Part shown: one piece after another, positions 18,451 to 27,657 of the stretch | How the letters are laid out: every line of letters begins with the position of its first letter | How positions within the stretch are numbered: position 1 is the stretch's first letter | DNA from: Chlorobium ferrooxidans DSM 13031 | Lineage (GTDB): Bacteria > Bacteroidota > Chlorobiia > Chlorobiales > Chlorobiaceae | Length of the DNA: 64,000 nucleotides | Direction: 5' to 3' | NCBI RefSeq assembly: GCF_000168715.1 | Contig: NZ_AASE01000008.1 | Span: 1 to 64,000 of the forward strand | Translations under genes and position numbers: made by a program | The notes under the pieces: generated by a model | What the model was told of the DNA's origin: nothing | The model's input: only the letters and a program-made list of their open reading frames with translations | The model's database searches: none

Positions 18451-19188
18451 ATGGCAACCTCAGGCAGAAAAGTATGCTTTATGACCGGAGCATCCGGACG
18501 ACTCGGCAGTGAAATTGCGCTCTCGGTTGCAGGGCAGGGTTACTCTGTTTTCTTTACCTGGCACTCCTCTGAAGCGGCCGCTGCCGGGCTGCTTGAAAAG
18601 ATCCGCTGGATAAGTCCGGAATCGGGAATGGTGCAGTGCCACATGGCAAAAACCGGAGAGATCACCAGTGCTTTTGCAACATTCCGCGAGCAGTTCGACC
18701 GGCTTGATCTGCTCATTACCAGTGCTTCAAATTTTTTCAGTACCCCGTTGCCTGATGTGACCGAAGCAGAGTGGGACAGTCTGGTCGATACCAATCTGAA
18801 GGGTACGTTCTTCACCATGCAGGAGGCGGTAAAAATTATGCAGAAACAGCCTTTTGTTTCGCGCATCATAGCCATGACCGATATCTCGGCCGAGCTGGTC
18901 TGGAAAAATTTCGCCCCCTATACGGTATCAAAAGCAGGAATCCGCCATCTGACCAGAATCTTTGCAAAAACATTTGCTCCCGGTATTCTGGTCAACGCTA
19001 TAGCACCAGGGACGGTGACCATAAACCCCGACAGGGATATGGACACCGCAGAGGAGATGATCAGAAAAATACCGCTCAAGCGGCTCGGTGATCCGCTTGA
19101 GATTGTCAGAACCATCATCTTTCTTCTTGAAAACGACTATATCACCGGCCAGACCATCACGGTTGACGGCGGGCGCCTTTTGCAGTAG
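18451..19188 (+). CDS. SDR oxidoreductase, pteridine-reductase/FolM-like
   Basis: 245 residues from ATG 18451 (a GTG at 18418 is possible). The nucleotide motif is [12 protein letters not shown], the catalytic pair is YTVSK, and the C-terminus has [12 protein letters not shown]. The residue usually a catalytic Ser is replaced in a [13 protein letters not shown] context, where an Asp occupies the position as in pteridine reductase 1 and FolM. It may reduce a pterin or dihydrofolate. The substrate is inferred from this replacement only. Confidence 0.7.
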   Translation: MATSGRKVCFMTGASGRLGSEIALSVAGQGYSVFFTWHSSEAAAAGLLEKIRWISPESGMVQCHMAKTGEITSAFATFREQFDRLDLLITSASNFFSTPLPDVTEAEWDSLVDTNLKGTFFTMQEAVKIMQKQPFVSRIIAMTDISAELVWKNFAPYTVSKAGIRHLTRIFAKTFAPGILVNAIAPGTVTINPDRDMDTAEEMIRKIPLKRLGDPLEIVRTIIFLLENDYITGQTITVDGGRLLQ

Positions 19189-19301
19189 CCTGCAGAGCCC
19201 GCTCCTCCTGAACGATAGAGTGCCGTGCAAAGACCGCAGAGTTTTTATATATTGCTTTAGACCTCGTTGTAATGGAATTTATCAACTGATTGTAGACAAT
19301 T

Positions 19302-19577
19302 ATGGAACAGGAAGTCCCGGTGATCATACAGAGCGGTGAACCGAAAGAACCGGCAAAAACATCGCAGCAGGAGACAAGTATTCCGGATCAGGTAAAAGAG
19401 ATCGGTGAAACCCTCTCTGAAATATTTGCCCGACTCAGGGAGAGCGAATCCTACGACAAACTTCTTGAGGGTGTTGAGACAGCAAAGGAGTATGTCAGAA
19501 AATACCCGGCAAAAGCACTGCTCTATACCTTGGGAGCAGGTGCCTTTTTCGGGCTTCTCATCAGAAAAAAGCGATAA
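19302..19577 (+). CDS. Small DUF883/YqjD-like membrane-anchored protein
   Basis: 91 residues. A charged N-terminal helical part (about 30-65) leads to AKEYVRKYPAKALLYTLGAGAFFGLLIRKKR, a single C-terminal membrane helix with a basic end. The VRxxPxxALxxxxGAGxxxGLLxxR pattern is that of the YqjD/ElaB (DUF883) proteins, which in E. coli bind ribosomes and sit in the inner membrane in stationary phase. First of three related small genes. Confidence 0.7.
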   Translation: MEQEVPVIIQSGEPKEPAKTSQQETSIPDQVKEIGETLSEIFARLRESESYDKLLEGVETAKEYVRKYPAKALLYTLGAGAFFGLLIRKKR

Positions 19578-19599
19578 CAGGACATTGAACTGAAGGGAT

Positions 19600-20001
19600 A
19601 TGATGAACCATGAGGGAGGAAAGCATAAAGAGAGCACGCAGGTGACGCGCAAAAACACCGGAATACATAAGCTCCTGAATGAGACGGCAGTATCAACTTA
19701 TGAAGATATCATTGATATTGTCGAGGCAAAAATTGAACTGGTCAAGATTGAACTGACCGATAAAATTTCGCTGCTCTCCGCTGTTGTCATTCTCAGCGTC
19801 GTGCTGCTGATCGGCCTTGCCTATCTGATCACAACCCTGGCTCTTCTGGCAGGAGAACTCCTCGGGCATACCTGGCTGGGCTATCTGCTGGTAAGCTTTA
19901 TTTTCCTTTCATCCTTTCTGTTTTTTGCAAAAATCAAGCCTCTGCTTTTAAGAAACATGATCCAGAACATTCTCCTATCGGTCCATGACTACAAAAAATG
20001 A
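19600..20001 (+). CDS. YqjE-like membrane protein (phage-holin superfamily III fold)
   Basis: 133 residues. An amphipathic N-terminal part (IVEAKIELVKIELTDKISLL) precedes two membrane helices (about 60-85 and 92-112). The pattern matches the YqjE / 'Actinobacterial holin-like' family, which is chromosomal and not evidence for a phage. Ribosome site AAGG upstream. The end overlaps the next gene by 17 bases, so translation is coupled. Confidence 0.7.
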   Translation: MMNHEGGKHKESTQVTRKNTGIHKLLNETAVSTYEDIIDIVEAKIELVKIELTDKISLLSAVVILSVVLLIGLAYLITTLALLAGELLGHTWLGYLLVSFIFLSSFLFFAKIKPLLLRNMIQNILLSVHDYKK

Positions 20002-20374
20002 ACATCTCTCCGGCATTCAGGCACGCATAGAAGAGCTTCAGAACACGATTACTGAAAAGGAAGCAAAGATAAAAGCGAGAAGCCGTCAGTTCAAGGATGA
20101 TCTGGAAGCCGAGCTTTCACCTGTTGAACTGGTCCGACGCTATCCCCTCAAGGCTGTCGCAACGACCTTTATTGCAGGTTTTTTGGTTACACGCGCTCTC
20201 AAGGGCCCGAGAAACCCCCGGAAAACGCTGCCGGCCGACTCCTGTGTTGCACAGGAGTCATCTTCATCGCAGAATAGCAGCGCGCTGGCAGCAATAGGAC
20301 TGGACATTCTTCGCTCCGCGAAGGATCTTGGATTTACCTACCTGCAGCGATACATCGACAAGAAAATCAGATAA
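19985..20374 (+). CDS. Small coiled-coil membrane-associated protein of the YqjD/YqjE cluster
   Basis: 129 residues. A coiled-coil N-terminus (ARIEELQNTITEKEAKIKARSRQFKDDLEAEL) precedes PVELVRRYPLKAVATTFIAGFLVTRAL, again a YqjD-like proline-containing hydrophobic segment. The C-terminal part (SALAAIGLDILRSAKDLGFTYLQRYIDKK) is amphipathic. It is the third gene of a likely operon for envelope-associated proteins. Exact function unknown. Confidence 0.6.
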   Translation: MTTKNEHLSGIQARIEELQNTITEKEAKIKARSRQFKDDLEAELSPVELVRRYPLKAVATTFIAGFLVTRALKGPRNPRKTLPADSCVAQESSSSQNSSALAAIGLDILRSAKDLGFTYLQRYIDKKIR

Positions 20375-20585
20375 CCTCATCATCAATGGGTTTCCTCTCC
20401 AGGCTCACCTCTCCGCCAAGAGTTCTTCTCCTCACAAAAAGCTCTGCCTTGCAGAGCTTCAGCACGAGAGCATGACTTTTATTTCAGAAATTCCGTACCT
20501 TCTGTATTGCCGTACCGGCTTTTCAAAACCACAAAGCTGCGCTATCTCTTAACCCGGCTTAATGCTTTGGCATTGCTTTCCAATT

Positions 20586-23500
20586 ATGACAATCAAGCAG
20601 AATCCTCCCTTGTTTCAGAATAAAGAGCACTTTTATGTCAACCGGAATGCCAGAGACCTTTTTCATCTGACCGATCCCGAGTTTCTCTCGCTGCCTGCAG
20701 GCGGCAGGGAGAGTTTTATCAAAGCCGAGAAACAGGCGGCAATCATCAATGATTTCCTAAAAAAAAAGAGCGGTGATGGTCTAAAACCTGTTCTGCCCGC
20801 CCAGCTTCATGGCATGAAACTGCTGCATGAGCTGTTTCACTATGTTATGACAAGAGCGATGGCGGCCCGACAGCCGGACCTTCTGGAAAAGGTATACAAC
20901 AACCTTGAGGCGGAACTCTCCAGAACACAATCGGAAGAGTACCTGACCCGCTTTGTCAGCGCGTTTCCTACACGGGAGATATACGATGCATTCGAAACTC
21001 CCTCGGAGTGGCTGAACCGTCCGGGAAACAGGGCCGGGGTTCTTGAAGAGTCCTTCCTTGTCTGGCTCAATAACCAGAATCCTGCACTTGACCAGTTTTC
21101 CGAGCTGTTAACCGACCGTGCACTGATGCGTGAACAGGCCTACCGGACGTTGATTGTGACCATGCAGAGCTCAATGAAAGCCATGGGGCCGGTTGGACCT
21201 GATAATATGGATCTCGCTGAACTCCTTACCCAGCCGATACGGCATTCACCCGCATCCATCCTTGAACAGCTTCGCTATATAAGGCTCAACTGGGGCGAAC
21301 TGCTTGGAGACTCCCCGTTCTGGGAGTTGCTTGACGGTGCCATAGATTTTATCGAGGATGAGGATAAATATCTCTTTTTCGAGCAGATAGCCAAAGAGCG
21401 TGAAGCAGGAAGGGAGGAGTACTCGTTTGAAAAAGAGGCACACATTCCGAGCTACGACTCTCTTGATGATGCGCCGGCAAATTATTCCACTGACTCCTCA
21501 TGGATGCCGGAGGTGGTGATGCTTGCAAAAAGCACCTATGTCTGGCTCGACCAGCTCAGCAAAATCTACCACCAGCCGATCCACCGCCTGCAGGATATTC
21601 CTGACGCCGAGCTTGACGCTATGGCTGACCGGGGGTTTACAGCTCTCTGGCTTATCGGACTCTGGCAGCGAAGCCATGCTTCACAGAAAATCAAACAGCT
21701 GCATGGCAACCCGGAAGCGAAAGCATCGGCCTATGCTCTTGAAAAATATGATATTTCCGACGATATAGGCGGCTATGAAGGGTATCTGAACCTCCGAAAC
21801 AGAGCCCGCAGCCGCGGCATTCGTCTTGCCAGCGATATGGTTCCCAATCATACAGGAATGGATTCCGAACTGGTGCGCAACTCGCCGGACTGGTTTCTTT
21901 CGGCCGATACACCACCCTATTACAATTACTCCTACAACGGGCCTAACCTAAGCAGCGACTCACGTTACGGCATCTACCTTGAAGATGGCTACTGGAACCG
22001 AACCGATGCGGCTGTAACCTTCAAGCGTGTTGATTATCTGAGCGGCGATACCCGATATATTTACCATGGCAATGACGGTACCAATATGCCATGGAATGAT
22101 ACTGCCCAGCTTAACTTTCTCAGCCCGGAGGTTCGAGAGGGTGTTATTCAGCAGATCCTCCACGTTGCAAGGATGTTTCCCATTATCCGTTTTGATGCCG
22201 CCATGGTGCTGGCAAAACGGCATATACAGCGCCTCTGGTTTCCCCTTCACGGACACAGTGCCGGTGTTCCATCGCGCTCCTCCAACTCCATGAGCATGGC
22301 TGAGTTTGATGCAGCCATACCCGAAGAGTTCTGGAGGGAAGTAGTTGACCGCATCCAGCGTGAAGTACCCGACACCCTTCTGCTTGCAGAGGCCTTCTGG
22401 ATGCTTGAAGGCTATTTTGTCCGTACGCTCGGCATGCACAGGGTCTATAACAGCGCCTTCATGCACATGCTGAAAAAAGAGGATAATGCCAGTTACCGTT
22501 ATCTGATCAAGAATACTCTCGAATTTGACGCAGAGATCCTCAAGCGCTATGTCAACTTCATGAATAATCCTGACGAGGATACCGCAATTGCACAGTTCGG
22601 CCGGGGGGATAAATATTTCGGAGTATGCGTGATGATGCTCACCATGCCCGGTCTGCCGATGTTCGGTCACGGACAGGTTGAAGGTTTTACCGAAAAATAC
22701 GGGATGGAGTACGCCAAAGCTTATTACGACGAACAGCCGGACGAAAACCTTGTCAACCGTCACTACAGGGAGATATTTCCCATCATGAAAAAGCGGCCGC
22801 TTTTTGCAGAAGTGTGCAACTTTTTCCTTTATGATGTCTACTCGCCTGAAGGATCGGTCAATGAAAATATTTTTGCCTATTCCAATCGCCTTGGCAGTGA
22901 AAAGGCTCTGGTGATATTCAACAACTGCTTTGAACAGGCAACAGGGTGGGTCAACAGATCGGTCGGCTACCGCCAGCATGACGAGATCCGCCAAAGCTCA
23001 CTGGCTGAGGGTCTTCTTCTCAGCCATGAGGAAGGAACCTTTGTTATTTTCAGAGACCATGCCAGCGGCATGGAGTTCATCCGTTCAAACAGGGAGATTG
23101 CCGGGCAGGGGCTTATGGTTGCTCTTAGCGGATACAAATACAATGTATTCGTTGACTTCAGGGAGGTTCGCCCGTCAAAACTGATGCCCTACGACAGAGT
23201 GTCGCTTGAACTGAACGGCGCGGGAGTGGAATCAATTGATCGTGCAGCACTCACCATGAGCCTCACTCCTCTGCACAGGATCATCACGGCAGATCTTGCT
23301 GATGAACAGTTTATCCCCCGGAAAGAAGCACAACTCTCTGAAGAGACAATTGCGGTGTTTGAAAAAAACCTCACAGCACTGCTTACAACGGTTTCGGTTC
23401 AGTTCAGCGAACTTATGGAAATACCCGTCATCGGCGATTCTGAAAAGCTTGCTGCACAGGCAACACTTCTCTACCGCAAAGCGCTGGATCTTGCAACCCG

Positions 23501-24095
23501 GTTGCCCCTGCAGGCAGAGTCAAGGAAAATCCGGACGGCACTGGCTCTGATTGAAGAGAATGAATCAGGATACTACACCGTAATCCGTCACTGGATTCTG
23601 CTCAATGCTCTGCAGGAGATGCTGCAATCAGCCGGAGTATTGCGGGCGAACATTATCGACGACCTCCTGATAAGCGATGCCCTTGCTGCACTCTATCCTG
23701 AAAAAGGAGTTATCGGGATTCCCGGTGATAACCTGCCCGACCTGCTCTGCTGCCTGCTCACACCGCTGCCCGAGCTTGACCTGAAAGATCCTGAGGCCTG
23801 CTTCTTTATCATGCTGAAAAAACTTGCATCAACTGACAACAGCCATTTTGGCCGGATGCTCCAGTTTGACGAGCGGCATGGAAAGCAGTGGTTCCGTGAA
23901 CACCGCTTCAGTGTGCTCACCGCATGGTTCGCGCTGCTGACACTGCTGCAGGAACCGGATCTCCCGGCTGAGGCTGCACCGGAAGAGCGTACCGCAGGTT
24001 CGATTACCGTGTGGGTAGAAGCAGAAGAACGCCTTGAGATGCAGGCATTCCTTGCAGGATATGAGATGGGGGAACTGCTGCGGGAGAAGCACTGA
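20586..24095 (+). CDS. Very large alpha-amylase family (GH13) protein
   Basis: About 1169 residues (an upstream in-frame ATG at 20562 would add 8). A helical N-terminal region of about 320 residues precedes the GH13 barrel: region I DMVPNHTG near 420, region II IRFDAAMV with the nucleophile Asp near 535, region III LLLAEAFW with the acid Glu near 600, and region IV FMNNPDED near 660, where the usual Asn-His-Asp reads Asn-Pro-Asp. A further 400 residues of beta and helical sequence follow. It probably acts on alpha-glucan or glycogen in the cytoplasm, since no signal peptide is seen. The substrate is unknown. Confidence 0.8.
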   Translation: MTIKQNPPLFQNKEHFYVNRNARDLFHLTDPEFLSLPAGGRESFIKAEKQAAIINDFLKKKSGDGLKPVLPAQLHGMKLLHELFHYVMTRAMAARQPDLLEKVYNNLEAELSRTQSEEYLTRFVSAFPTREIYDAFETPSEWLNRPGNRAGVLEESFLVWLNNQNPALDQFSELLTDRALMREQAYRTLIVTMQSSMKAMGPVGPDNMDLAELLTQPIRHSPASILEQLRYIRLNWGELLGDSPFWELLDGAIDFIEDEDKYLFFEQIAKEREAGREEYSFEKEAHIPSYDSLDDAPANYSTDSSWMPEVVMLAKSTYVWLDQLSKIYHQPIHRLQDIPDAELDAMADRGFTALWLIGLWQRSHASQKIKQLHGNPEAKASAYALEKYDISDDIGGYEGYLNLRNRARSRGIRLASDMVPNHTGMDSELVRNSPDWFLSADTPPYYNYSYNGPNLSSDSRYGIYLEDGYWNRTDAAVTFKRVDYLSGDTRYIYHGNDGTNMPWNDTAQLNFLSPEVREGVIQQILHVARMFPIIRFDAAMVLAKRHIQRLWFPLHGHSAGVPSRSSNSMSMAEFDAAIPEEFWREVVDRIQREVPDTLLLAEAFWMLEGYFVRTLGMHRVYNSAFMHMLKKEDNASYRYLIKNTLEFDAEILKRYVNFMNNPDEDTAIAQFGRGDKYFGVCVMMLTMPGLPMFGHGQVEGFTEKYGMEYAKAYYDEQPDENLVNRHYREIFPIMKKRPLFAEVCNFFLYDVYSPEGSVNENIFAYSNRLGSEKALVIFNNCFEQATGWVNRSVGYRQHDEIRQSSLAEGLLLSHEEGTFVIFRDHASGMEFIRSNREIAGQGLMVALSGYKYNVFVDFREVRPSKLMPYDRVSLELNGAGVESIDRAALTMSLTPLHRIITADLADEQFIPRKEAQLSEETIAVFEKNLTALLTTVSVQFSELMEIPVIGDSEKLAAQATLLYRKALDLATRLPLQAESRKIRTALALIEENESGYYTVIRHWILLNALQEMLQSAGVLRANIIDDLLISDALAALYPEKGVIGIPGDNLPDLLCCLLTPLPELDLKDPEACFFIMLKKLASTDNSHFGRMLQFDERHGKQWFREHRFSVLTAWFALLTLLQEPDLPAEAAPEERTAGSITVWVEAEERLEMQAFLAGYEMGELLREKH

Positions 24096-24142
24096 GCATT
24101 GCGCCTCTCTCCCTCACACGCTTCTCGATAGATAGTTGGCAA

Positions 24143-24179
24143 AAAGCGAAAAGCCCGGTTGATCCGGGCTTTTCGCTTT
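24143..24179. terminator. Bidirectional terminator between GH13 gene and petB
   Basis: A perfect 16-bp stem, AAAGCGAAAAGCCCGG (24143-24158), loop TTGAT, and CCGGGCTTTTCGCTTT. A-rich and T-rich arms on the two strands let it serve both convergent genes. Confidence 0.85.
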
Positions 24180-24200
24180 GGTATAGAGAATAGCGTTCAC

Positions 24201-25463
24201 TTACAGGCCATACTCGGCAAAAACACGATAGGTGTTGATAAGCAGAGCTGCAAGGTAGAGAATACCGATGATGGTAAAGACCGGGCTTTTCTCTTCGCGT
24301 GATGCGCGCTTGTCAATAAAGGGAACAAGTGCCCAGAAAATAGCTCCTACCGTGAAGAAGATGATGGCATAGAACTCTCCGTTCTCAAAGCTGAAATCTT
24401 TCAGGAGCAGGAACTGAGCCCAGAAATACCACTCAGGCTTGATACCAAGAGGTGCCGGTGAGAGCGGATCGGCTTTCAGACCAATCTCTCCCGGGAAAAC
24501 CACGGCAAGATAAATAATCAGAACAAAACCGAGAATCCAGCCGATTGCATCCTTGGCAAGAAAGGTCGGGAAAAACTTCTCATAGCCTTTGATACGTCCG
24601 GACTCCTTGTAACCGATCGGAGCTGAGGTACCAAACACCTGAACGAGAAGCAGATGGGCTGAAAGCAGAAGCAGCAACAGACCCGGAAGCAGCACAACGT
24701 GCAGCGAGAACATACGGGTAAGGGTTTCACCGGTAACCTGTTCGCCGCCACGAAGAATATCGACAAAAAATGCACCGCCGGGAACCACTTTGGGTACTTC
24801 AGTACCAACCTGTGTGGCAAAGTAGGCGATCTCATTCCATGGAAGCAGATACCCGGTAAATCCGAAACCGAGGGTGAGCACAAAAAGCACTGATCCGCTC
24901 AGCCACATCAACTCACGGGGTTTACGGTAGGACTTCAGGAAGAAGGTACTGAACATGTGAATAAATACCGAGAACACCATAAGATTGGCCGACCATGCAT
25001 GAACCTGGCGGATAAGCCAGCCATAGGAGACCTCTTTCTGGATAAAGACAAATGAAGCATAGGCTTCCGCTTCAGTCGGCTTGTAGTACTGCAAGAGCAG
25101 CAGACCGGTAATGATCTGGAGAAGGAAGAAGAATAGAGTAAGGCCGCCGAAATAGTACCAGAACGAGTGACGGTGCTTGGGAACCTCTTTTTTCTTCAGG
25201 TAATCAATAACCGGGACAAGAACCTGGAATCGCTCGGCAAACCATGCATTGAAAGAGCAGCAGCGTGAATCCTTGTATGGGTTTGGATCCGGACGTTCTA
25301 CCGGTGGTTTGTAGACTCCGCCTTTCGGGGCTTCCGGCTTTGCGGCGACCGGAGCAGCGGGTTTGGCTGCGCCTGGAACTGCCGGCTTTGCGGCACCCGG
25401 AGCAGCGGGTTTCGGTTTGGCCGGAGCATTTCCTGCCAAAGCGTTCTCATTGTTTTCAGCCAT
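24201..25463 (-). CDS. petB: Cytochrome b of the Rieske/cytochrome b complex (PetB, fused to subunit IV part)
   Basis: 420 residues. Residues 1-60 are a proline/alanine/lysine-rich extension with repeated AAKPA units. Then eight membrane helices: heme ligands in [20 protein letters not shown] and [20 protein letters not shown], and the quinol-site PEWYF motif in the C-terminal part that is a separate PetD in cyanobacteria. In green sulfur bacteria this complex moves electrons from menaquinol to c-type cytochromes of the reaction centre. It follows petC by 36 bases. Confidence 0.95.
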   Translation of the reverse strand: MAENNENALAGNAPAKPKPAAPGAAKPAVPGAAKPAAPVAAKPEAPKGGVYKPPVERPDPNPYKDSRCCSFNAWFAERFQVLVPVIDYLKKKEVPKHRHSFWYYFGGLTLFFFLLQIITGLLLLQYYKPTEAEAYASFVFIQKEVSYGWLIRQVHAWSANLMVFSVFIHMFSTFFLKSYRKPRELMWLSGSVLFVLTLGFGFTGYLLPWNEIAYFATQVGTEVPKVVPGGAFFVDILRGGEQVTGETLTRMFSLHVVLLPGLLLLLLSAHLLLVQVFGTSAPIGYKESGRIKGYEKFFPTFLAKDAIGWILGFVLIIYLAVVFPGEIGLKADPLSPAPLGIKPEWYFWAQFLLLKDFSFENGEFYAIIFFTVGAIFWALVPFIDKRASREEKSPVFTIIGILYLAALLINTYRVFAEYGL

Positions 25464-25499
25464 ATTTCCTGACTCCGTTGGTTTTCAATAATTAAAAAG

Positions 25500-26045
25500 T
25501 TACGCTTTCGTGACAATCAGATCTTCACCCTCAACCCTGACCTTGAACTGAGGCAGTGGCAGAGGCTGCGGGCCGGAAATGATTTCACCGGTCTCTTTGT
25601 ATTTTGCACCGTGACAGGGGCAGGCAATAATATTGGCGGCACTGTCCCAATGCACAAGACATCCGAGATGCGTGCAAACGGCGCTTGTTGCCGTCAGGGT
25701 TCCATTATTGTTGACAACGAGAACCTTGTCCTTGTTGAACTGATAGATTTTACCGCTGTTGACCGGAACATCGGAGGCTTTGCCAACAACAATTTCATTC
25801 TTGCTTGCAACTGTGGATACTGGCGGAATAAGATATTTTACTACAGGATAGAGTGTCGAAACAGCTACGGCGGCACCGATGCCACCAACCACTTTTCCGA
25901 GAAAACTGCGACGTTCGAAGTCGACTCCTTTCAATCCCTCTTCACGCGGCTTGCCGGCGGAAATTGATCCGGGTGATGAGAGTGGAGCACCATCTCCAAG
26001 TGTGCCCAGCCTTGTCGGGCTCTTGAAATTACCTTGTTGTGCCAT
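25500..26045 (-). CDS. petC: Rieske iron-sulfur protein (PetC)
   Basis: 181 residues with one N-terminal membrane anchor (GKVVGGIGAAVAVSTLYPVVKYL, about 50-72), preceded by FERRSFLGKVVGG, a twin-arginine-like signal with Arg pair at RRSFLG. The two Rieske [2Fe-2S] boxes are CTHLGCLVHW and CPCHGAKY. The ribosome site AAGGAGAT is strong. It is the promoter-proximal gene of petCB. Confidence 0.96.
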   Translation of the reverse strand: MAQQGNFKSPTRLGTLGDGAPLSSPGSISAGKPREEGLKGVDFERRSFLGKVVGGIGAAVAVSTLYPVVKYLIPPVSTVASKNEIVVGKASDVPVNSGKIYQFNKDKVLVVNNNGTLTATSAVCTHLGCLVHWDSAANIIACPCHGAKYKETGEIISGPQPLPLPQFKVRVEGEDLIVTKA

Positions 26046-26219
26046 TACGATCTATCTCCTTATTAAGAGTATTGTTATAAAATCAAAAAGGTAAAAACCG
26101 CCCGGCAGTTTCATTAATATCCGGCTCTCTCTGCCCGGCCAATATACCGATATACGGTAAAAAAGCAGAGTTCAGGCCTGACTCGGCGGGCCTGAATGAT
26201 GTGTGAATTTATAATTTTT

Positions 26220-27350
26220 TCACTTATTATTCCAATCAATAAACCGTTTAAAACCATTATAGGTCCTGTACATCACCGAATACTCTCCATCCCTCCATAT
26301 CCGGCTTCTGGTGAAAAAACGCATAAATTTAGACTGAAGACGAACCGGGTCAAGAAACTCCGATATTCCGCTTATTCCATCAATCATCCGTCCGTCAATC
26401 TGCAACGATAGCTTCGAGGAAAACCTCAGGTAAAACGGTCCTGCGTCCAGAACCCTGTCGTTATGGATGTTCAGAAAAACCTGCTCATCCTTCAGCGCAA
26501 GATTCATGCTGTGACGCGGTGAAAAAAAGCCTTTTCTGAAATTGCTTTCACAGATTTTAACGGTGTCATAAATAGTTGCCGTTTCACGTTCGTTATCATG
26601 CAGAAGCAGCAGGGTAAGAGGCTGATACTCGTTGTTCCTGAAATAGATAGCATAATAGATGAGGTCAAAGGCATCGGAAAAGGCACGGCCCCAGTACCAT
26701 CGGGAAATATACTCCTGCATCGGAACGGCGCCGAAGTTATGATCATGATATCCGGTTGCTCTGACCGGGATCGTGCTCAGCTTGCCGCTTTGCAGTTCCG
26801 TAATGGCGATTGACCCCTGAACGTCAGCCTTCGGCACACTTAAAAGCCATTGGTGGAGCGGTACTTTTCCGTGATTGTTGCTGTCTTTTTTTTCATAGAC
26901 AACTCTTCGGGACGCTTTGAAGAGCAGTGAGGCTTTCACTGCTTTTCTTCGGGCGGGAAAGAGGAAATCGATATCAAGCAGGTACTCGTCAGTCAGGGGA
27001 TTAAAGGAAAACCGGTTCTTTTCGAACCGGACACCGATATCCGATCGGCTGCTCTCAAACAGTCCGGCACGCCCTTCCCTGATAAAATTCAGGGTTTCCA
27101 CTCCATGTTCATACAACTGAAAACTGAAACCGGCATAGTCGGACGCCAGGGGAAGTTCGGTGGTTAAACGATTTTTCCAGTTTTCGTAATGAGTGGTATA
27201 GTATGGGGAAAAGGGGAAACCGGAAAACCAGATAAGCACAAAGGAGAGACCGCTCTCTCGGTCTTCAGCATCAAAATACCACCACTCGTAAGCCCCCGGC
27301 TCCTGCATGTCATGCCAGAGTTCCTGACTTGATTCAGTGGTAATGTTCAT
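26220..27350 (-). CDS. crtC: CrtC-type carotenoid 1,2-hydratase
   Basis: 376 residues. The opening GAYEWWYFDAED...GLSFVLIWFSGFPFSPYY and the internal ATGYHDHNFGAVPMQ are the recognised CrtC signatures. The enzyme adds water across the 1,2 double bond of the acyclic carotenoid end, leading to hydroxychlorobactene and its esters in Chlorobium. No cofactor motif is expected. It stands alone, downstream of the tRNA-Phe gene on the same strand. Confidence 0.85.
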   Translation of the reverse strand: MNITTESSQELWHDMQEPGAYEWWYFDAEDRESGLSFVLIWFSGFPFSPYYTTHYENWKNRLTTELPLASDYAGFSFQLYEHGVETLNFIREGRAGLFESSRSDIGVRFEKNRFSFNPLTDEYLLDIDFLFPARRKAVKASLLFKASRRVVYEKKDSNNHGKVPLHQWLLSVPKADVQGSIAITELQSGKLSTIPVRATGYHDHNFGAVPMQEYISRWYWGRAFSDAFDLIYYAIYFRNNEYQPLTLLLLHDNERETATIYDTVKICESNFRKGFFSPRHSMNLALKDEQVFLNIHNDRVLDAGPFYLRFSSKLSLQIDGRMIDGISGISEFLDPVRLQSKFMRFFTRSRIWRDGEYSVMYRTYNGFKRFIDWNNK

Positions 27351-27499
27351 ACTGCATGCTGATAGTGTTCAGACCATGATACATTGCAGAATGCCTTGCG
27401 TGACACGGCACGACATGGAATTGGACAAAGCAGGGAGAAAGAAGAGGACATTGAATAGTCGCAGCGGAGCAGTATCAGTGAAACAACGGTTAACCGATG

Positions 27500-27572
27500 T
27501 GGACAGAGAGGGAATCGAACCCCCGACACAAGGATTTTCAGTCCTTTGCTCTACCAACTGAGCTACCTGTCC
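27500..27572 (-). tRNA. tRNA-Phe (anticodon GAA)
   Basis: The minus strand folds into a full cloverleaf: acceptor GGACAGG paired with TCTGTCC, D arm GCTC...GAGC, anticodon arm AAGGA-CTGAAAA-TCCTT with anticodon GAA, and T arm GGGGG-TTCGATT-CCCTC. The discriminator is A and the 3' CCA is not encoded. Confidence 0.96.
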
Positions 27573-27657
27573 ATCCAACAAGAGGCAAAATATAGAAATA
27601 AATTTTTTTTCACCAAAAGAAAAAACAAAAACCCGGAAGCAGCCTCTGCAAGCACGG

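Noticed and set aside
19600-20001. Phage holin as evidence for a prophage
   Set aside because: The holin-like fold is shared with chromosomal YqjE proteins, and no other phage genes are present.
21960-22994. A 344-codon open frame on the minus strand
   Set aside because: It lies fully inside and antisense to the conserved GH13 gene and has no recognisable motif; it is a shadow of the coding strand.
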